Positions 8,192-17,110 of a stretch of 64,000 nt of DNA are shown in pieces. Position 1 is the stretch's first letter. Every line of letters begins with the position of its first letter. The notes beneath the pieces are model-generated. The model saw only the letters and a program-made list of their open reading frames with translations. It ran no database searches and was not told the origin of the DNA. Position numbers and translations under genes: made by a program. Origin of the DNA: Dickeya oryzae (GTDB lineage Bacteria > Pseudomonadota > Gammaproteobacteria > Enterobacterales > Enterobacteriaceae); contig NZ_ML762920.1 of NCBI RefSeq assembly GCF_009372235.1, positions 775,298 to 839,297 on the forward strand, read 5' to 3'.

Positions 8192-9370
8192 ATGCACGCC
8201 ATTCCCGAAGACATTATTCAACAGGCGATAATCTGGCGACGTGAGATTCACGCACGCCCGGAGATTGGCTTACAAGAGTTTAATACTTCCACGAAAATCA
8301 GCAGCCTGCTACGCGAATATGACCTTGAAGTGCATACCGGTATCGCGGGTACTGGCGTGGTTGGTGTGCTTCGCCATGGTGAAGGGCCGGCAATAGCCCT
8401 GCGCGCTGATATTGATGCATTACCCATCCAGGAAAATAACGCCGTTGCCTGGTGCTCAACCTCGGCAGGCACGATGCATGCCTGTGGGCACGACGGGCAT
8501 ACCGCCATTCTTCTGGGGGCAGCACGCTATCTCAGCCAGACCAGAGCGTTCAACGGTACGGTGTACTTTATTTTTCAGCCTGCGGAAGAGAATGCCGGTG
8601 GCGGGCGTTTGATGGTGGAAGAAGGGATCTTTACGCGCTTCCCTGTTTCTGCGGTTTATGCGCTGCACAACTGGCCGGGGCTGCCGGTAGGCGAAGTGGC
8701 CGTTAGCGCAGGCCCGATGATGGCTTCACAGGACAACTTTTTTATCACGCTGACTGGCGTGGGATGCCATGCGGCGATGCCGGAAAAAGGAGCCGATCCG
8801 GTGCTGGCTGGGGCGCACCTGATTACCGCATTGCAAACGATCACGACGCGTCGCCTCTCTCCGCTAGACAGCGCCGTGATCAGCGTGACGCAACTGCAGG
8901 CCGGAGAAGCGATCAATGTCGTTCCGCAGACAATGCAGTTGTCCGGCACATTGCGTTGCCTGAGCCAGGCCGCCAGAGAGCGCTGCCAGACCCTGATGGC
9001 AGAGTATGTCGAACAGCTCGTCCGGCCATTTGGCGTCAGTGGCAGCATTCGTTGGGAATATGGCTACCCGGTAACCGTCAACCATGCGCAACAAGCCAAA
9101 ATACTGGCGGATGCCGCACGCCATGTCCCTGGTATCACGCAGGTACACACGCAGTTATCGCCATCCATGGCTGCAGAAGATTTTGCCTATTTTCTGGAAG
9201 CCTGTCCGGGCGCTTATCTGTGGCTGGGGGCCGATGGCCCAACGCCGGGCGCGGCATTACATAACCCACATTACGATTTTAATGACCAACTTATCGCACC
9301 CGGCATCGGTCTTTGGGTATCGCTGGTGGAGAGGTCATTGGGCCCTGTTTCTGTTACTTCCGAGGATTAA
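8192..9370 (+). CDS. M20-family amidohydrolase (hippurate/N-acyl amino acid hydrolase type)
   Basis: This 392-residue metallopeptidase-fold enzyme shows the M20D signature in order: RREIHARPEIGLQE, ALRADIDALPI, MHACGHDGHTA (metal ligands), QPAEENAGGG, GCHAAMPEKG (dimerisation domain) and SMAAEDFAYF. Relatives cleave N-acyl, N-carbamoyl or indole-acyl amino acids. The ATG at 8192 is preferred because AGAGGA stands upstream and the protein then begins at the usual family position; an in-frame ATG at 8126 adds 22 residues that look non-homologous. It lies between the GntR regulator and a ProC-like gene, suggesting hydrolysis of the imported substrate in the cytoplasm. Confidence 0.9.
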   Translation: MHAIPEDIIQQAIIWRREIHARPEIGLQEFNTSTKISSLLREYDLEVHTGIAGTGVVGVLRHGEGPAIALRADIDALPIQENNAVAWCSTSAGTMHACGHDGHTAILLGAARYLSQTRAFNGTVYFIFQPAEENAGGGRLMVEEGIFTRFPVSAVYALHNWPGLPVGEVAVSAGPMMASQDNFFITLTGVGCHAAMPEKGADPVLAGAHLITALQTITTRRLSPLDSAVISVTQLQAGEAINVVPQTMQLSGTLRCLSQAARERCQTLMAEYVEQLVRPFGVSGSIRWEYGYPVTVNHAQQAKILADAARHVPGITQVHTQLSPSMAAEDFAYFLEACPGAYLWLGADGPTPGAALHNPHYDFNDQLIAPGIGLWVSLVERSLGPVSVTSED

Positions 9371-9372
9371 CT

Positions 9373-10176
9373 ATGAGTCATATCCACTTTATTGGTGCCG
9401 GTCAAATGACCGAAGCCATTCTGCGCGCCGCCTTACAACGCGGGACATTAACCCCGGATAAGGTCAGCTTATCGGATATTGATCCTGAGCGAATTGAAAC
9501 GCTGAAAGCGCGCTATCGGTTGAGCAATACACAAGATTTGCCCACAGCGCTGGCCGCCGCGGATCACATCGTGATAGGGGTTCGCCCACAGGATGATATT
9601 GCCGGTGTCGCACAGCTGATTAAAGCGCATGCAACACCGCAGGCGTCGGTCATTTCAATTATTGCGGGCGTAACGCTGGCTCAGTTGTCTGCCATGCTGG
9701 GCGAGTCACGCCCGATTACGCGGATCATCCCGAATACGCTGACGGATACCGGGCTGGGCTACAGCGGCGTGGCGTTTAATGCTTATGTCAACAGTGCGTC
9801 TGTCATGCCATTCCTCGAAAGTTTCGGCAAGGTGATGGTGCTGGAAGAGCGGCTGATTGATGTCTTTACAGGGTTTGCTGTCGCTGGCGTCAACTATGTC
9901 TATTACTTTGTCGAAGCGCTGGCTGATGCTGGTGTTCTTGCCGGATTAACCCGCACTCAGTCCACGCAGGTGGTGTGGGAAAACCTGGTCGGCGCGGTTG
10001 AAATGCTTAAATTATCCGGACGCCATCCGCGCCAACTGATGGATATTAATAACTCGCCGGCGGGTGTCGGCATTAATGGTTTATACGAGTTGAATAAAAG
10101 CGATTTCGCAGCCGGCCTGCAAAGCAGTGTTCTGGCTGCGGTACGCCGTACCACCGAGCTTTCCGGTCAAAAATAG
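9373..10176 (+). CDS. Pyrroline-5-carboxylate reductase-like protein (ProC family)
   Basis: This 267-residue protein begins with IHFIGAGQMTEAILRAAL, the Rossmann NAD(P) motif of ProC, and ends with the dimerisation helices containing NNSPAGVGINGLYELNKSDF, where canonical ProC has a TSPGGTT-type motif. It starts two bases after the M20 gene behind GAGGA. The substitution in the active loop, and its place in a catabolic operon, suggest that it is not the housekeeping proline enzyme. It may reduce or oxidise an imino acid made from the imported compound. Exact reaction unknown. Confidence 0.82.
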   Translation: MSHIHFIGAGQMTEAILRAALQRGTLTPDKVSLSDIDPERIETLKARYRLSNTQDLPTALAAADHIVIGVRPQDDIAGVAQLIKAHATPQASVISIIAGVTLAQLSAMLGESRPITRIIPNTLTDTGLGYSGVAFNAYVNSASVMPFLESFGKVMVLEERLIDVFTGFAVAGVNYVYYFVEALADAGVLAGLTRTQSTQVVWENLVGAVEMLKLSGRHPRQLMDINNSPAGVGINGLYELNKSDFAAGLQSSVLAAVRRTTELSGQK

Positions 10177-10524
10177 CGCGTTAATAGGGGGTGGTCTTGT
10201 CAGTAATTTCAACGTCACTGGCCCCTGCCGCTATTGGGCCTTATGTTCAGGGGGGAGTACGCCGTTAATGGCATCAGTGTAACAGTCAGGGCAGCTCGCC
10301 TTGTTTGGGTATGCCTGTCGTCACCGACGTGGTTTGTCCGAATCGCTATGCTGCCCTTAGCGCCTGATAGCGCTCTCAACAATTCTTAGCACCAATGGTA
10401 TTTGGCGAAACCCGCGTTTCACAGGAAGAGGCTTATTTCTGTTTTCGCCAAACCGTATTAAGTGTACTGAAATCATAGCGCTAACTATTGATATTCCATC
10501 TGTTTTAATATCATCACCGGGATA
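10177..10524. other. Gene-free stretch with a 10-bp inverted repeat
   Basis: No gene is visible. TTTGGCGAAA (10401-10410) and TTTCGCCAAA (10443-10452) are perfect inverted repeats flanking 32 bases. No T-run follows, so it is not a clear terminator. It could be an insertion remnant or a small-RNA fold. Confidence 0.4.
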
Positions 10525-11610
10525 TCACAACGCCGTGTTCCACTTCCCGAAATACCGCTTTAGTTTTTCTACCGTGTATCGCCACTTCGGCGCGGTCGGC
10601 TTGCAAACGGTATTTCGGTTGCCAAAGAACCCGACTTCGTTCACCGCGTCTTGCTCACTGCGGGTTTCCAGCCACTTCACGGAGACAAAATACTCGGATT
10701 TATCGGGGTCATCCGCATTCTGGCGGTAGAGATCACGGTACTTCAGCACATCCATCGCCAGCTTTTCACCGTCGTCAGTGTTGATGGTGAAGCTGCTGGC
10801 AGGCTCCACGGCGCTTTGCACAATACCGACGCCGACGTAACCCGTCGCCGGGATTTTCACCCACACGCGGTTACCCGGCTGAAGTTGTTTTAAGGTCTGG
10901 CTGTACCAGCTTCCGCCACCGGCGCTGATAAACCCGTAACGACTCGCCTCTTCCCAGACGCGGCTTTGCGGGTCGCCAAACGAGACGTAGAACTCCCCGT
11001 TCCAGGGTTCTTTGGCATTGGCGCTGGTGGCCGTAGCCTGTGCGGCATTGGTTTGCGTCTCGCTCGGGTCGAGAAGCCAGGCACGGCTTAAAAACTGCTC
11101 ACTACCATGCTGGAAAACTTTAAAGAACAAGACGTTAATTGAGATGCCATTTTTGCTCAGGTAGTCGACGATGCGCTCTGTGGAAGGGTCCAGCTCTGCC
11201 GCCACAATGATGATTTGGTGCGACTGGTTGAGCGATTCTTCTTCCAGTTCCGTAGTAAAGCGCTGCTTAAACGCCTCGCCCAGATTACCGCCGCCGGAGA
11301 ATTTTTCGTAAATCTGCGACAGGCGATCGGCGGTTAAGTCATCCACCTAGGAGGCGTAATCCAGCGCCTGCGCCACCACCTCACGCGGCGTGCGGTCGCG
11401 TTTAAGCTCAATCAGGATCAGCGACGCATCCGGCGCAATCACCAGCAGGCCGATACGCCCTTTATCGAGCGTCGGTTCCTGATGGCCGATAATCATCCAC
11501 TGGTCAGAGAAAATGGTGGGATCGTTTAAGATCATCGTCTCCAACAATTGCTCGCTGGCTATTTTACTGATGGTCAGCGGCTGAGGGTTCTCCCCGGCAG
11601 TTACACGGAA
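10525..11610 (-). pseudogene. Decayed PD-(D/E)XK nuclease-like gene (NucS/DUF91-like)
   Basis: One reading frame on the minus strand spans 11610 to 10525 but is broken twice. At 11347-11349 a TAG interrupts QALDYAS-stop-VDDLTADRL exactly where a Trp (TGG) would be expected in relatives; upstream, a TAA at 11611-11613 removes the start before FRVTAGENPQPLT. The N-terminal part has GRIGLLVIAPDASLILIELKRDRTPREVVAQ, the E-x-K nuclease core of the NucS-like fold (long motif, key residues Asp, Glu and Lys). The C-terminal part may be read from a GTG at 11346 as a 273-residue fragment. Family assignment is from memory of the motif. Most likely non-functional. Confidence 0.68.
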
Positions 11611-11826
11611 TTATTTACAGCGTTTTATCATAACCCCCGAAATTTTTTCTGCTGTGATTTCATGTCCTGATATCCCTTCTAAATGTAATACTTTGTGGCA
11701 ATAATCTTTTACTTTCTACTCGTAGTTATTTTCAGATAATACTTATAAACTAAAATAGCTTACACACAGATTACATTAAAATAATTAATGAATATTAATC
11801 TTTCCTCAATACCAGGGTCGTAATTA

Positions 11827-13365
11827 ATGCTGGACGTTAAAACAATTTTTTTACTTATTGTTGTCATTAACTTCACTTTTGGGATAACCATTTCATTAGC
11901 GTCAACTTCAGAGCGAAAATCCGGGTTATATCATGTCTCTTTCGCTAATATTGCACATGGTACTGGATATCTCCTTTTCATTACCGCTGCGAGTTACGGT
12001 AGCCTGTTCGTTTGGGCAGGCGAAACCTGTATTGCAATCAGTATTTCTATGTGGATGGCTGGAATCTATAAATTCCTAAAAATTCCGCCCCCATCAAAAA
12101 TTCAACTACTCCTGATTGTATATGTGACGTTAATTTCATTTCTTTATAAAGACAGTAAAGATGCCCGTATTGTTTATAACTCATCAGTTTATGTCTGCAT
12201 CGAGCTAATGACTACCTATGCGCTCTCGCGTTTCTGGCGTCAGATAAAGGGTCGAGGGAAATATTTGGTTCTTTTTTCCATTCTGGCCAACATGCTGATA
12301 CTGACGTATCGCGTCTTTTTTGCTTTATTACGGTCACAAGATATAAAAGGTCTCTACTCAGGAGATATATCGCAGATAGTACTCTATGTTTCTGTTTTGA
12401 TTACAGTGATCTGCCTTTCCGTTGGTTTTATTCTCATGACAAAAGAACGGACCGATTACTTAAATATGGAGTTAATCCTGAAAGACGGGTTAACCGGCCT
12501 TTGGAACCGACGTAAAATTGATGAAGTCGCGGCTTATGAAATGGGCCGTTTGAAACGATATGGCACACCTGTGGCGCTGGCAATCATCGATATTGATAAT
12601 TTTAAACAGGTCAATGATGTCTATGGACATGCTGTTGGCGATCAGATATTAACTAAGATATCTGCCGTGTGCAGGGCCCAATTACGGGATACGGATATTA
12701 TAGGGCGATGGGGCGGTGAGGAACTGGTGATTATATTCCCCAACACGGGGCTTTCCGGGTTGTACGATATTGCTAACCATTTATGTCACACAGTGAATAA
12801 TGAGGTATCTCTGCCTGACCGAAGACTGAGTGTGAGTATTGGTTTATCTCTTTGTCTGAGTACGGATACATGGAGCAGCTGGTTTGAGCGTGCTGACCGC
12901 GCCTTGTATGATGCAAAAATAACAGGGAAAAATAAGGCATTATTTGATGCTCCCATTCAATTTGAGAAGAGTGCACCGGTAATCATTTGGTCTGATAAAT
13001 TATCAACGGGGCTAAATGATATTGATGGTGACCATGTCAACCTCATCAACCTCACTAACAAATGGGCCGCTTATGCTCACCGGGATTACAGTAAAGCGCA
13101 GTTACTGAATTATATTGCACAGCTGCGGGAAGCCATGTTAGCTCACTTCATTCTTGAGGAAAAATCGATCTCATCGGATAGAGAATCGCCAGACAGAGCT
13201 GAACATCATCAACAGCACAAAAGCCTGATTAATCGATTAGATTATCTGGTTGATTTATTCTCAAGAGGAAATCTGGAGCTTGATGCTATTTCACAGTTTC
13301 TTATCTACGAGCTCTGCATCGAACATATTCTGACCGAAGATAAAAAAGTCTTTGATGAAGCATAA
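11827..13365 (+). CDS. Diguanylate cyclase with membrane sensor and C-terminal hemerythrin domain
   Basis: This 512-residue protein has about six N-terminal membrane helices (residues 1-210), a GGDEF domain (about 225-385) and a hemerythrin-like domain (about 390-512). The active-site motif is GGEEL, and RDTD stands five residues before it, which is the inhibitory I-site, so the cyclase is predicted to be active and feedback-controlled. The hemerythrin part has GLNDIDGDHVNLIN, HFILEEKSI, HHQQHKSLI and HILTEDKK, supplying the His and acidic ligands of a di-iron site. The protein should make cyclic-di-GMP in response to oxygen or redox state; that link is inference from the domains. It is flanked by a pseudogene and a sulfur-transport operon and appears to be a single-gene unit. 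Confidence 0.88.
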   Translation: MLDVKTIFLLIVVINFTFGITISLASTSERKSGLYHVSFANIAHGTGYLLFITAASYGSLFVWAGETCIAISISMWMAGIYKFLKIPPPSKIQLLLIVYVTLISFLYKDSKDARIVYNSSVYVCIELMTTYALSRFWRQIKGRGKYLVLFSILANMLILTYRVFFALLRSQDIKGLYSGDISQIVLYVSVLITVICLSVGFILMTKERTDYLNMELILKDGLTGLWNRRKIDEVAAYEMGRLKRYGTPVALAIIDIDNFKQVNDVYGHAVGDQILTKISAVCRAQLRDTDIIGRWGGEELVIIFPNTGLSGLYDIANHLCHTVNNEVSLPDRRLSVSIGLSLCLSTDTWSSWFERADRALYDAKITGKNKALFDAPIQFEKSAPVIIWSDKLSTGLNDIDGDHVNLINLTNKWAAYAHRDYSKAQLLNYIAQLREAMLAHFILEEKSISSDRESPDRAEHHQQHKSLINRLDYLVDLFSRGNLELDAISQFLIYELCIEHILTEDKKVFDEA

Positions 13366-13461
13366 CTCAGCTACCGAAATAATCAGCTGTCTAAATAACA
13401 TGTGCACGTGGGTATATGGTGGCTCACCACAGCACAGGATATTTTATAAAATAGCCCCTCA

Positions 13462-13872
13462 TCAGGAACGCTTAATCAGCCCGGCGAATCCCATGCCGCC
13501 CAACATCGCCAGGGTAAATAACATTCCTTTGGTATAACCTGCGCCCACCAGCACCAACGCCGGTCCGGGGCAAATACCGGCAATCCCCCACCCGGCTCCG
13601 AATAGCAGCGCACCGGTGATGAGCGAACCATCAATTGTTTTACTTTTCGGTAAGGCCATGTCCATGCCGAGAAGTGCCGTCTTGCGTCGTTTTGCCAGCG
13701 AAAAACCAACAATACCGACGGCGATAGCCCCCACCATCACAAACAGTAGTGAGGGATCCCACGCGGCGGATAAATTCAGAAAACCCAATACCTTTTGCGG
13801 GTTAGCCATTCCGCTAATCAATAACCCAAATCCAAAGATCAGGCCGGAGAAAAAAGACACCAGAAGAGTCAT
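13462..13872 (-). CDS. YeeE/YedE-family membrane protein, second subunit (sulfur-compound transport type)
   Basis: This 136-residue protein has about four membrane helices, the family motif SGMANPQKVLGFLN, and GICPGPALVLVG near the C-terminus. The YeeE/YedE group, known from thiosulfate transport by TsuA, carries reduced sulfur species; a short pair of this kind usually acts as two half-transporters. It starts 10 bases after the partner gene and is the last gene of the ArsR-led operon. Confidence 0.85.
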   Translation of the reverse strand: MTLLVSFFSGLIFGFGLLISGMANPQKVLGFLNLSAAWDPSLLFVMVGAIAVGIVGFSLAKRRKTALLGMDMALPKSKTIDGSLITGALLFGAGWGIAGICPGPALVLVGAGYTKGMLFTLAMLGGMGFAGLIKRS

Positions 13873-13882
13873 CGTCTTATCC

Positions 13883-14314
13883 TTACCACTGAAAATAGCC
13901 GATTAATGTGGCCGTCGCAAAACCCACCACCATAAAAACCAGGGTGGCGACCAGCGAACGCACAGAAAAACGGGACAACCCGCAAACGCCGTGCCCACTG
14001 GTGCATCCCGAACCCAGTCGTGTTCCCACCCCCACCAGAAAACCGGCCAACAGTAATCCCGGCGTAGAAGTGCTGAGCGTAACGTCCGGGTGGTGGAAGA
14101 ACACGGTATACAACAATGGGGCGAGGATGAGACCGGCAAGAAACGCCAGCCGCCATTTCTCGATTATTTTTCCTTTTTCGGGCAACACGCCGACCAGAAT
14201 CCCACTGATGCCGGCGATTCTGCCACAAAAAAGAACCAGTACACTGGCCGCGATACCAATTAGCAACCCGCCGCTTAAACTGGGCACTGGCGTGAATTGT
14301 TCAAGATTGATCAT
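13883..14314 (-). CDS. YeeE/YedE-family membrane protein, first subunit
   Basis: This 143-residue protein has about four membrane helices and the motif LGSGCTSGHGVCGLSRFS, whose two cysteines are the conserved sulfur-relay type residues of the family. It lies directly after the ArsR-type regulator and before its partner subunit, all on the minus strand. Together they probably import or export a reduced sulfur compound at the inner membrane. No sulfur dioxygenase or rhodanese gene is nearby. Confidence 0.85.
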   Translation of the reverse strand: MINLEQFTPVPSLSGGLLIGIAASVLVLFCGRIAGISGILVGVLPEKGKIIEKWRLAFLAGLILAPLLYTVFFHHPDVTLSTSTPGLLLAGFLVGVGTRLGSGCTSGHGVCGLSRFSVRSLVATLVFMVVGFATATLIGYFQW

Positions 14315-14320
14315 GATGTT

Positions 14321-14650
14321 TTACTCATCCTCTGCCTGTGGGCAGTACAGGGTATATAGCGTGTTGAGCAGTGACAGTACCCGTTCATCTTCGATGCGGT
14401 AAAAAATCTGTTTGCCTTCCCGCCGTGTCGTCACCAGATTCAGACGCCGCATCACGCCTAACTGTTGCGACAACGTAGGCTGGTGTATGCCCAATCGCTC
14501 CTCTAACTGAGCCACACAGGCTTCCCCACGGGTAAGCTGGCACATCAACAGTAAGCGGTCATCGTTAGCAAGCCCACGCAGCACATCCACCGCCGCCTGC
14601 GCTGCCTTTCTCATGTCGTCAGGTAACGCCTGATCGCCGGTTTGTAGCAT
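14321..14650 (-). CDS. ArsR/SmtB-family regulator, BigR-like (sulfide/persulfide sensing type)
   Basis: This 109-residue winged-helix protein has the HTH HQPTLSQQLGVMRRLNLVTTRREGKQIFYRI. It keeps the two cysteines of BigR-type redox sensors, one in LLMCQLTRGEA and one in LYTLYCPQ at the C-terminus; these form a tetrasulfide bridge in known members. I chose the ATG at 14650 (GAGGTG just upstream); an ATG at 14674 would lie within the likely operator. It leads the YeeE/YedE pair, a common arrangement for sulfide-responsive repression. Confidence 0.85.
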   Translation of the reverse strand: MLQTGDQALPDDMRKAAQAAVDVLRGLANDDRLLLMCQLTRGEACVAQLEERLGIHQPTLSQQLGVMRRLNLVTTRREGKQIFYRIEDERVLSLLNTLYTLYCPQAEDE

Positions 14651-14663
14651 AGCGGACACCTCA

Positions 14664-14691
14664 TTAATATACAATTATATATAATATATTT
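14664..14691. promoter_or_regulatory. AT-rich candidate operator for the ArsR-type regulator
   Basis: The stretch just upstream of the regulator consists almost wholly of A and T with overlapping palindromes (AATATACAATTATATATAA). BigR-type proteins bind AT-rich palindromes of this kind, often overlapping the -10 region. Low specificity makes this a soft call. Confidence 0.4.
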
Positions 14692-14879
14692 TTATTCATT
14701 ATTCTTTCAACCGTGGTGACCGCCTGTCATGACGTTGTACGCCGTGACAGCGCTCACGCTCTCACCAACACATTCACAATGATAACCGCCCAAACACACG
14801 ACCTTGACCCATGACAAGGCGACCGGGCATCCAGCGTCTTTATAATCAGGCCCGTTTGTCTTCTCACTGGTGTGAATGT

Positions 14880-16019
14880 ATGGCTTATCAGCTTAACCTT
14901 AACTGGCCCGAATTTTTAGAAAAATACTGGCAGAAACAACCTGTTGTCTTAAAAAATGCCTTCCCGAATTTTGTCGATCCGATTACGCCGGATGAGCTGG
15001 CGGGTCTGGCGATGGAGCCGGAAGTCGATAGCCGCATCGTCAGCCATGTGAATGACCAATGGCAGGCATGGAATGGCCCGTTCGAGCAGTTTGATCACTT
15101 AGGGGAAACCGGCTGGTCATTGTTGGCGCAGGCGGTTAACCATTGGCATGCGCCGTCTGCCGAGCTGGTGCGCCCGTTTCGCGTACTGCCGGACTGGCGT
15201 TTAGACGACTTGATGATCTCCTTTTCTGTACCGGGTGGTGGCGTTGGGCCGCATATCGACCAGTACGATGTGTTTATTATTCAGGGCATGGGCCGCCGCC
15301 GCTGGCGGGTCGGTGATAAATTACCGATGCGTCAGTTCTGCCCGCATCCGGCACTGCTGCACGTTGATCCGTTCACGCCAATTATTGAAGAAGAGCTTGA
15401 ACCGGGCGACATCTTATATATTCCGCCGGGTTTCCCGCACGATGGCTTCACCTTCGAAACCACACTCAACTACTCGGTTGGTTTCCGTGGGCCGAACGGT
15501 AGAGATTTGATCAGCAGCTTTGCAGACTATGCGCTGGAACACGACCTCGGCAGCGAGCACTACAGCGACCCAGACTTAACCTGCCGGGAACACCCAGGCC
15601 GGGTGGAAGAGTATGAGCTTGATCGCCTGCGTAACATGATGATTGAAGTGATCAATCAGCCGGAAGCGTTTAAACAGTGGTTTGGTCGCTTTGCGAGCAC
15701 GCCGCGCCACGAGTTGGATATCGCACCAGCGGAACCGCCCTACGAACCGGATGAAATTGCCGATGCCCTGCTGGCCGGTGAAGTGCTGACCCGCTTAAAC
15801 GGACTACGGGTACTGCATATCGGGAACCATTTTTTTATTAATAGTGAAGAACTCGATACCGTCGCACCGGATGCAGCCGATGCCTTGTGCCGTTACACCA
15901 CTATCGGTAAAAAAGAACTGGGTGACGCGCTGCACAACCCGGCTTTCGTGGCGGAATTAACCGGACTGATCAATCAGGGTTACTGGTTTTTCGACGATGA
16001 CGTCGCAGACGACGACTAA
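14880..16019 (+). CDS. roxA: Ribosomal protein uL16 3-hydroxylase RoxA (YcfD)
   Basis: This 379-residue 2-oxoglutarate/Fe(II) oxygenase is clearly similar to E. coli RoxA: YQLNLNWPEFLEKYW at the start, DDLMISFSVPGGGVG, then GPHIDQYDVF with the His and Asp of the iron triad, and PGFPHDGF with the second His. The C-terminal winged-helix part (FKQWFGRF, HELDIAPAEPPYEPDEI) is complete. It hydroxylates an Arg of ribosomal protein L16 in the cytoplasm. The ATG at 14880 matches the E. coli start; the in-frame ATG at 14811 would add 23 unrelated residues. Confidence 0.95.
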   Translation: MAYQLNLNWPEFLEKYWQKQPVVLKNAFPNFVDPITPDELAGLAMEPEVDSRIVSHVNDQWQAWNGPFEQFDHLGETGWSLLAQAVNHWHAPSAELVRPFRVLPDWRLDDLMISFSVPGGGVGPHIDQYDVFIIQGMGRRRWRVGDKLPMRQFCPHPALLHVDPFTPIIEEELEPGDILYIPPGFPHDGFTFETTLNYSVGFRGPNGRDLISSFADYALEHDLGSEHYSDPDLTCREHPGRVEEYELDRLRNMMIEVINQPEAFKQWFGRFASTPRHELDIAPAEPPYEPDEIADALLAGEVLTRLNGLRVLHIGNHFFINSEELDTVAPDAADALCRYTTIGKKELGDALHNPAFVAELTGLINQGYWFFDDDVADDD

Positions 16020-16323
16020 TATCTATTAGCCGCGACCAGATCTGGCACGTTTACGGCACAAAGCTGACAGGCCGCTTTGTGCCAAAGTGGACATTACTAT
16101 CGATAATATGTAATTTTCACCGAAGAACAGAACATACCCCGTTGACACCATGCAATGAATGATCTGATACATAGGCGAAAAATTGATAAGCTATTTTCAG
16201 TAAAAGTAACAAATCCTGTTTCTGCTTTGGAAAGTTGAAACGCTAATGATTAAAAGATATTGATAGCATAAAACCTCACGGCATCCGGGTTACTGTGAGC
16301 GACCTACATTCACAAAGGCTAAT
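16020..16323. other. Intergenic region between roxA and wbuC
   Basis: About 300 AT-rich bases contain no gene that I can support and no clear terminator or operator. The wbuC promoter presumably lies in its right-hand half. Confidence 0.4.
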
Positions 16324-16800
16324 ATGAAACAAATTACGTTCAGTGATCTACAAGAACAAAGCGAACAGGCTGAAAATTCCCCTCGCTTACGTGCTCATCG
16401 TAATCTCCACCCTGAATTGAGCGATCCTGTTCAGCGCCTGGCTATCGCTATGGAACCGGGTACCTATATTCGCCCTCACCGCCACCCGCACACGTTTGAG
16501 CTGCTGACACCCCTCATCGGACGCTTTTTGGTATTGAATTTTGATGACGAAGGCAACGTGACCCACCGCGTTGTGCTAGGTGAAGACTGCAAGGTGCTGG
16601 AAATGGATGCTGGGACCTGGCATGCAGTTTTGTCGATGGATCAAGGAGGCGTTATTTTTGAGGTAAAACACGGGGGTTACCAGCCAGTAGCTGAGCAAGA
16701 TATGGCCCCATGGGCACCCGCCGAAAACGAGCCGGGAACGGCTGAGTTGATGAAATGGTATGCACTGGCGCAAGTGGGTGATGGTGGTTTTACCCTGTAA
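16324..16800 (+). CDS. wbuC: WbuC-family cupin-fold metalloprotein
   Basis: This 158-residue cupin has NSPRLRAHRNLHPELSDPVQRL, then YIRPHRHPHTFELLTPLIG with the clustered metal-binding His residues, and DAGTWHAVLSMDQGGVIFEVKHGGY. This is the WbuC pattern. In E. coli the gene lies at O-antigen loci, but here there is no sugar-nucleotide or glycosyltransferase gene nearby, so it stands alone. Biochemical role not established. Confidence 0.88.
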   Translation: MKQITFSDLQEQSEQAENSPRLRAHRNLHPELSDPVQRLAIAMEPGTYIRPHRHPHTFELLTPLIGRFLVLNFDDEGNVTHRVVLGEDCKVLEMDAGTWHAVLSMDQGGVIFEVKHGGYQPVAEQDMAPWAPAENEPGTAELMKWYALAQVGDGGFTL

Positions 16801-17110
16801 TTTTTGCTTTGAGCGGAGTGCTTTTACATGACTTTTTCAAAAAACACCACTGTGCGGCCGAAAATGCAGAGGCACTGGTGATCTTCAGACGCTGATTCTC
16901 ATTTTTATTTATCAGATACATGGCATCACTGACGGGGTAAAGAATATTGCCTGGCTGTATGAGGGATTTGGAGGTGACCTCAGACATCATTTTTTGAATC
17001 GACACGGCATCGGTAGTCATCTTTTTAGCGCCAACTTCCGCCCCTCGCTCAAAACCGACTGTCAGATTTGATTGTGCACAACCAGAAAATACTGTCAGAT
17101 CAAGTTTGAG
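16790..17110 (-). pseudogene. Probable start-less lipoprotein gene remnant
   Basis: The open frame on the minus strand runs from 17110 to 16790 with a plausible lipobox LTVFSGCAQSN at its beginning, but no ATG, GTG or TTG precedes the lipobox before the TAG at 17111-17113. The remaining reading frame, from KKMTTDAVSIQ to the stop, looks protein-like (about 75 residues from the internal ATG at 17020). This suggests a small lipoprotein whose 5' end has been lost. The family is not recognised, and its 3' end overlaps the wbuC stop by 11 bases. Confidence 0.4.

Noticed and set aside
13352-13537. A small gene overlapping the end of the diguanylate cyclase gene
   Set aside because: It overlaps both the cyclase end and the YeeE/YedE gene on the opposite strand and has no ribosome site or recognisable features.
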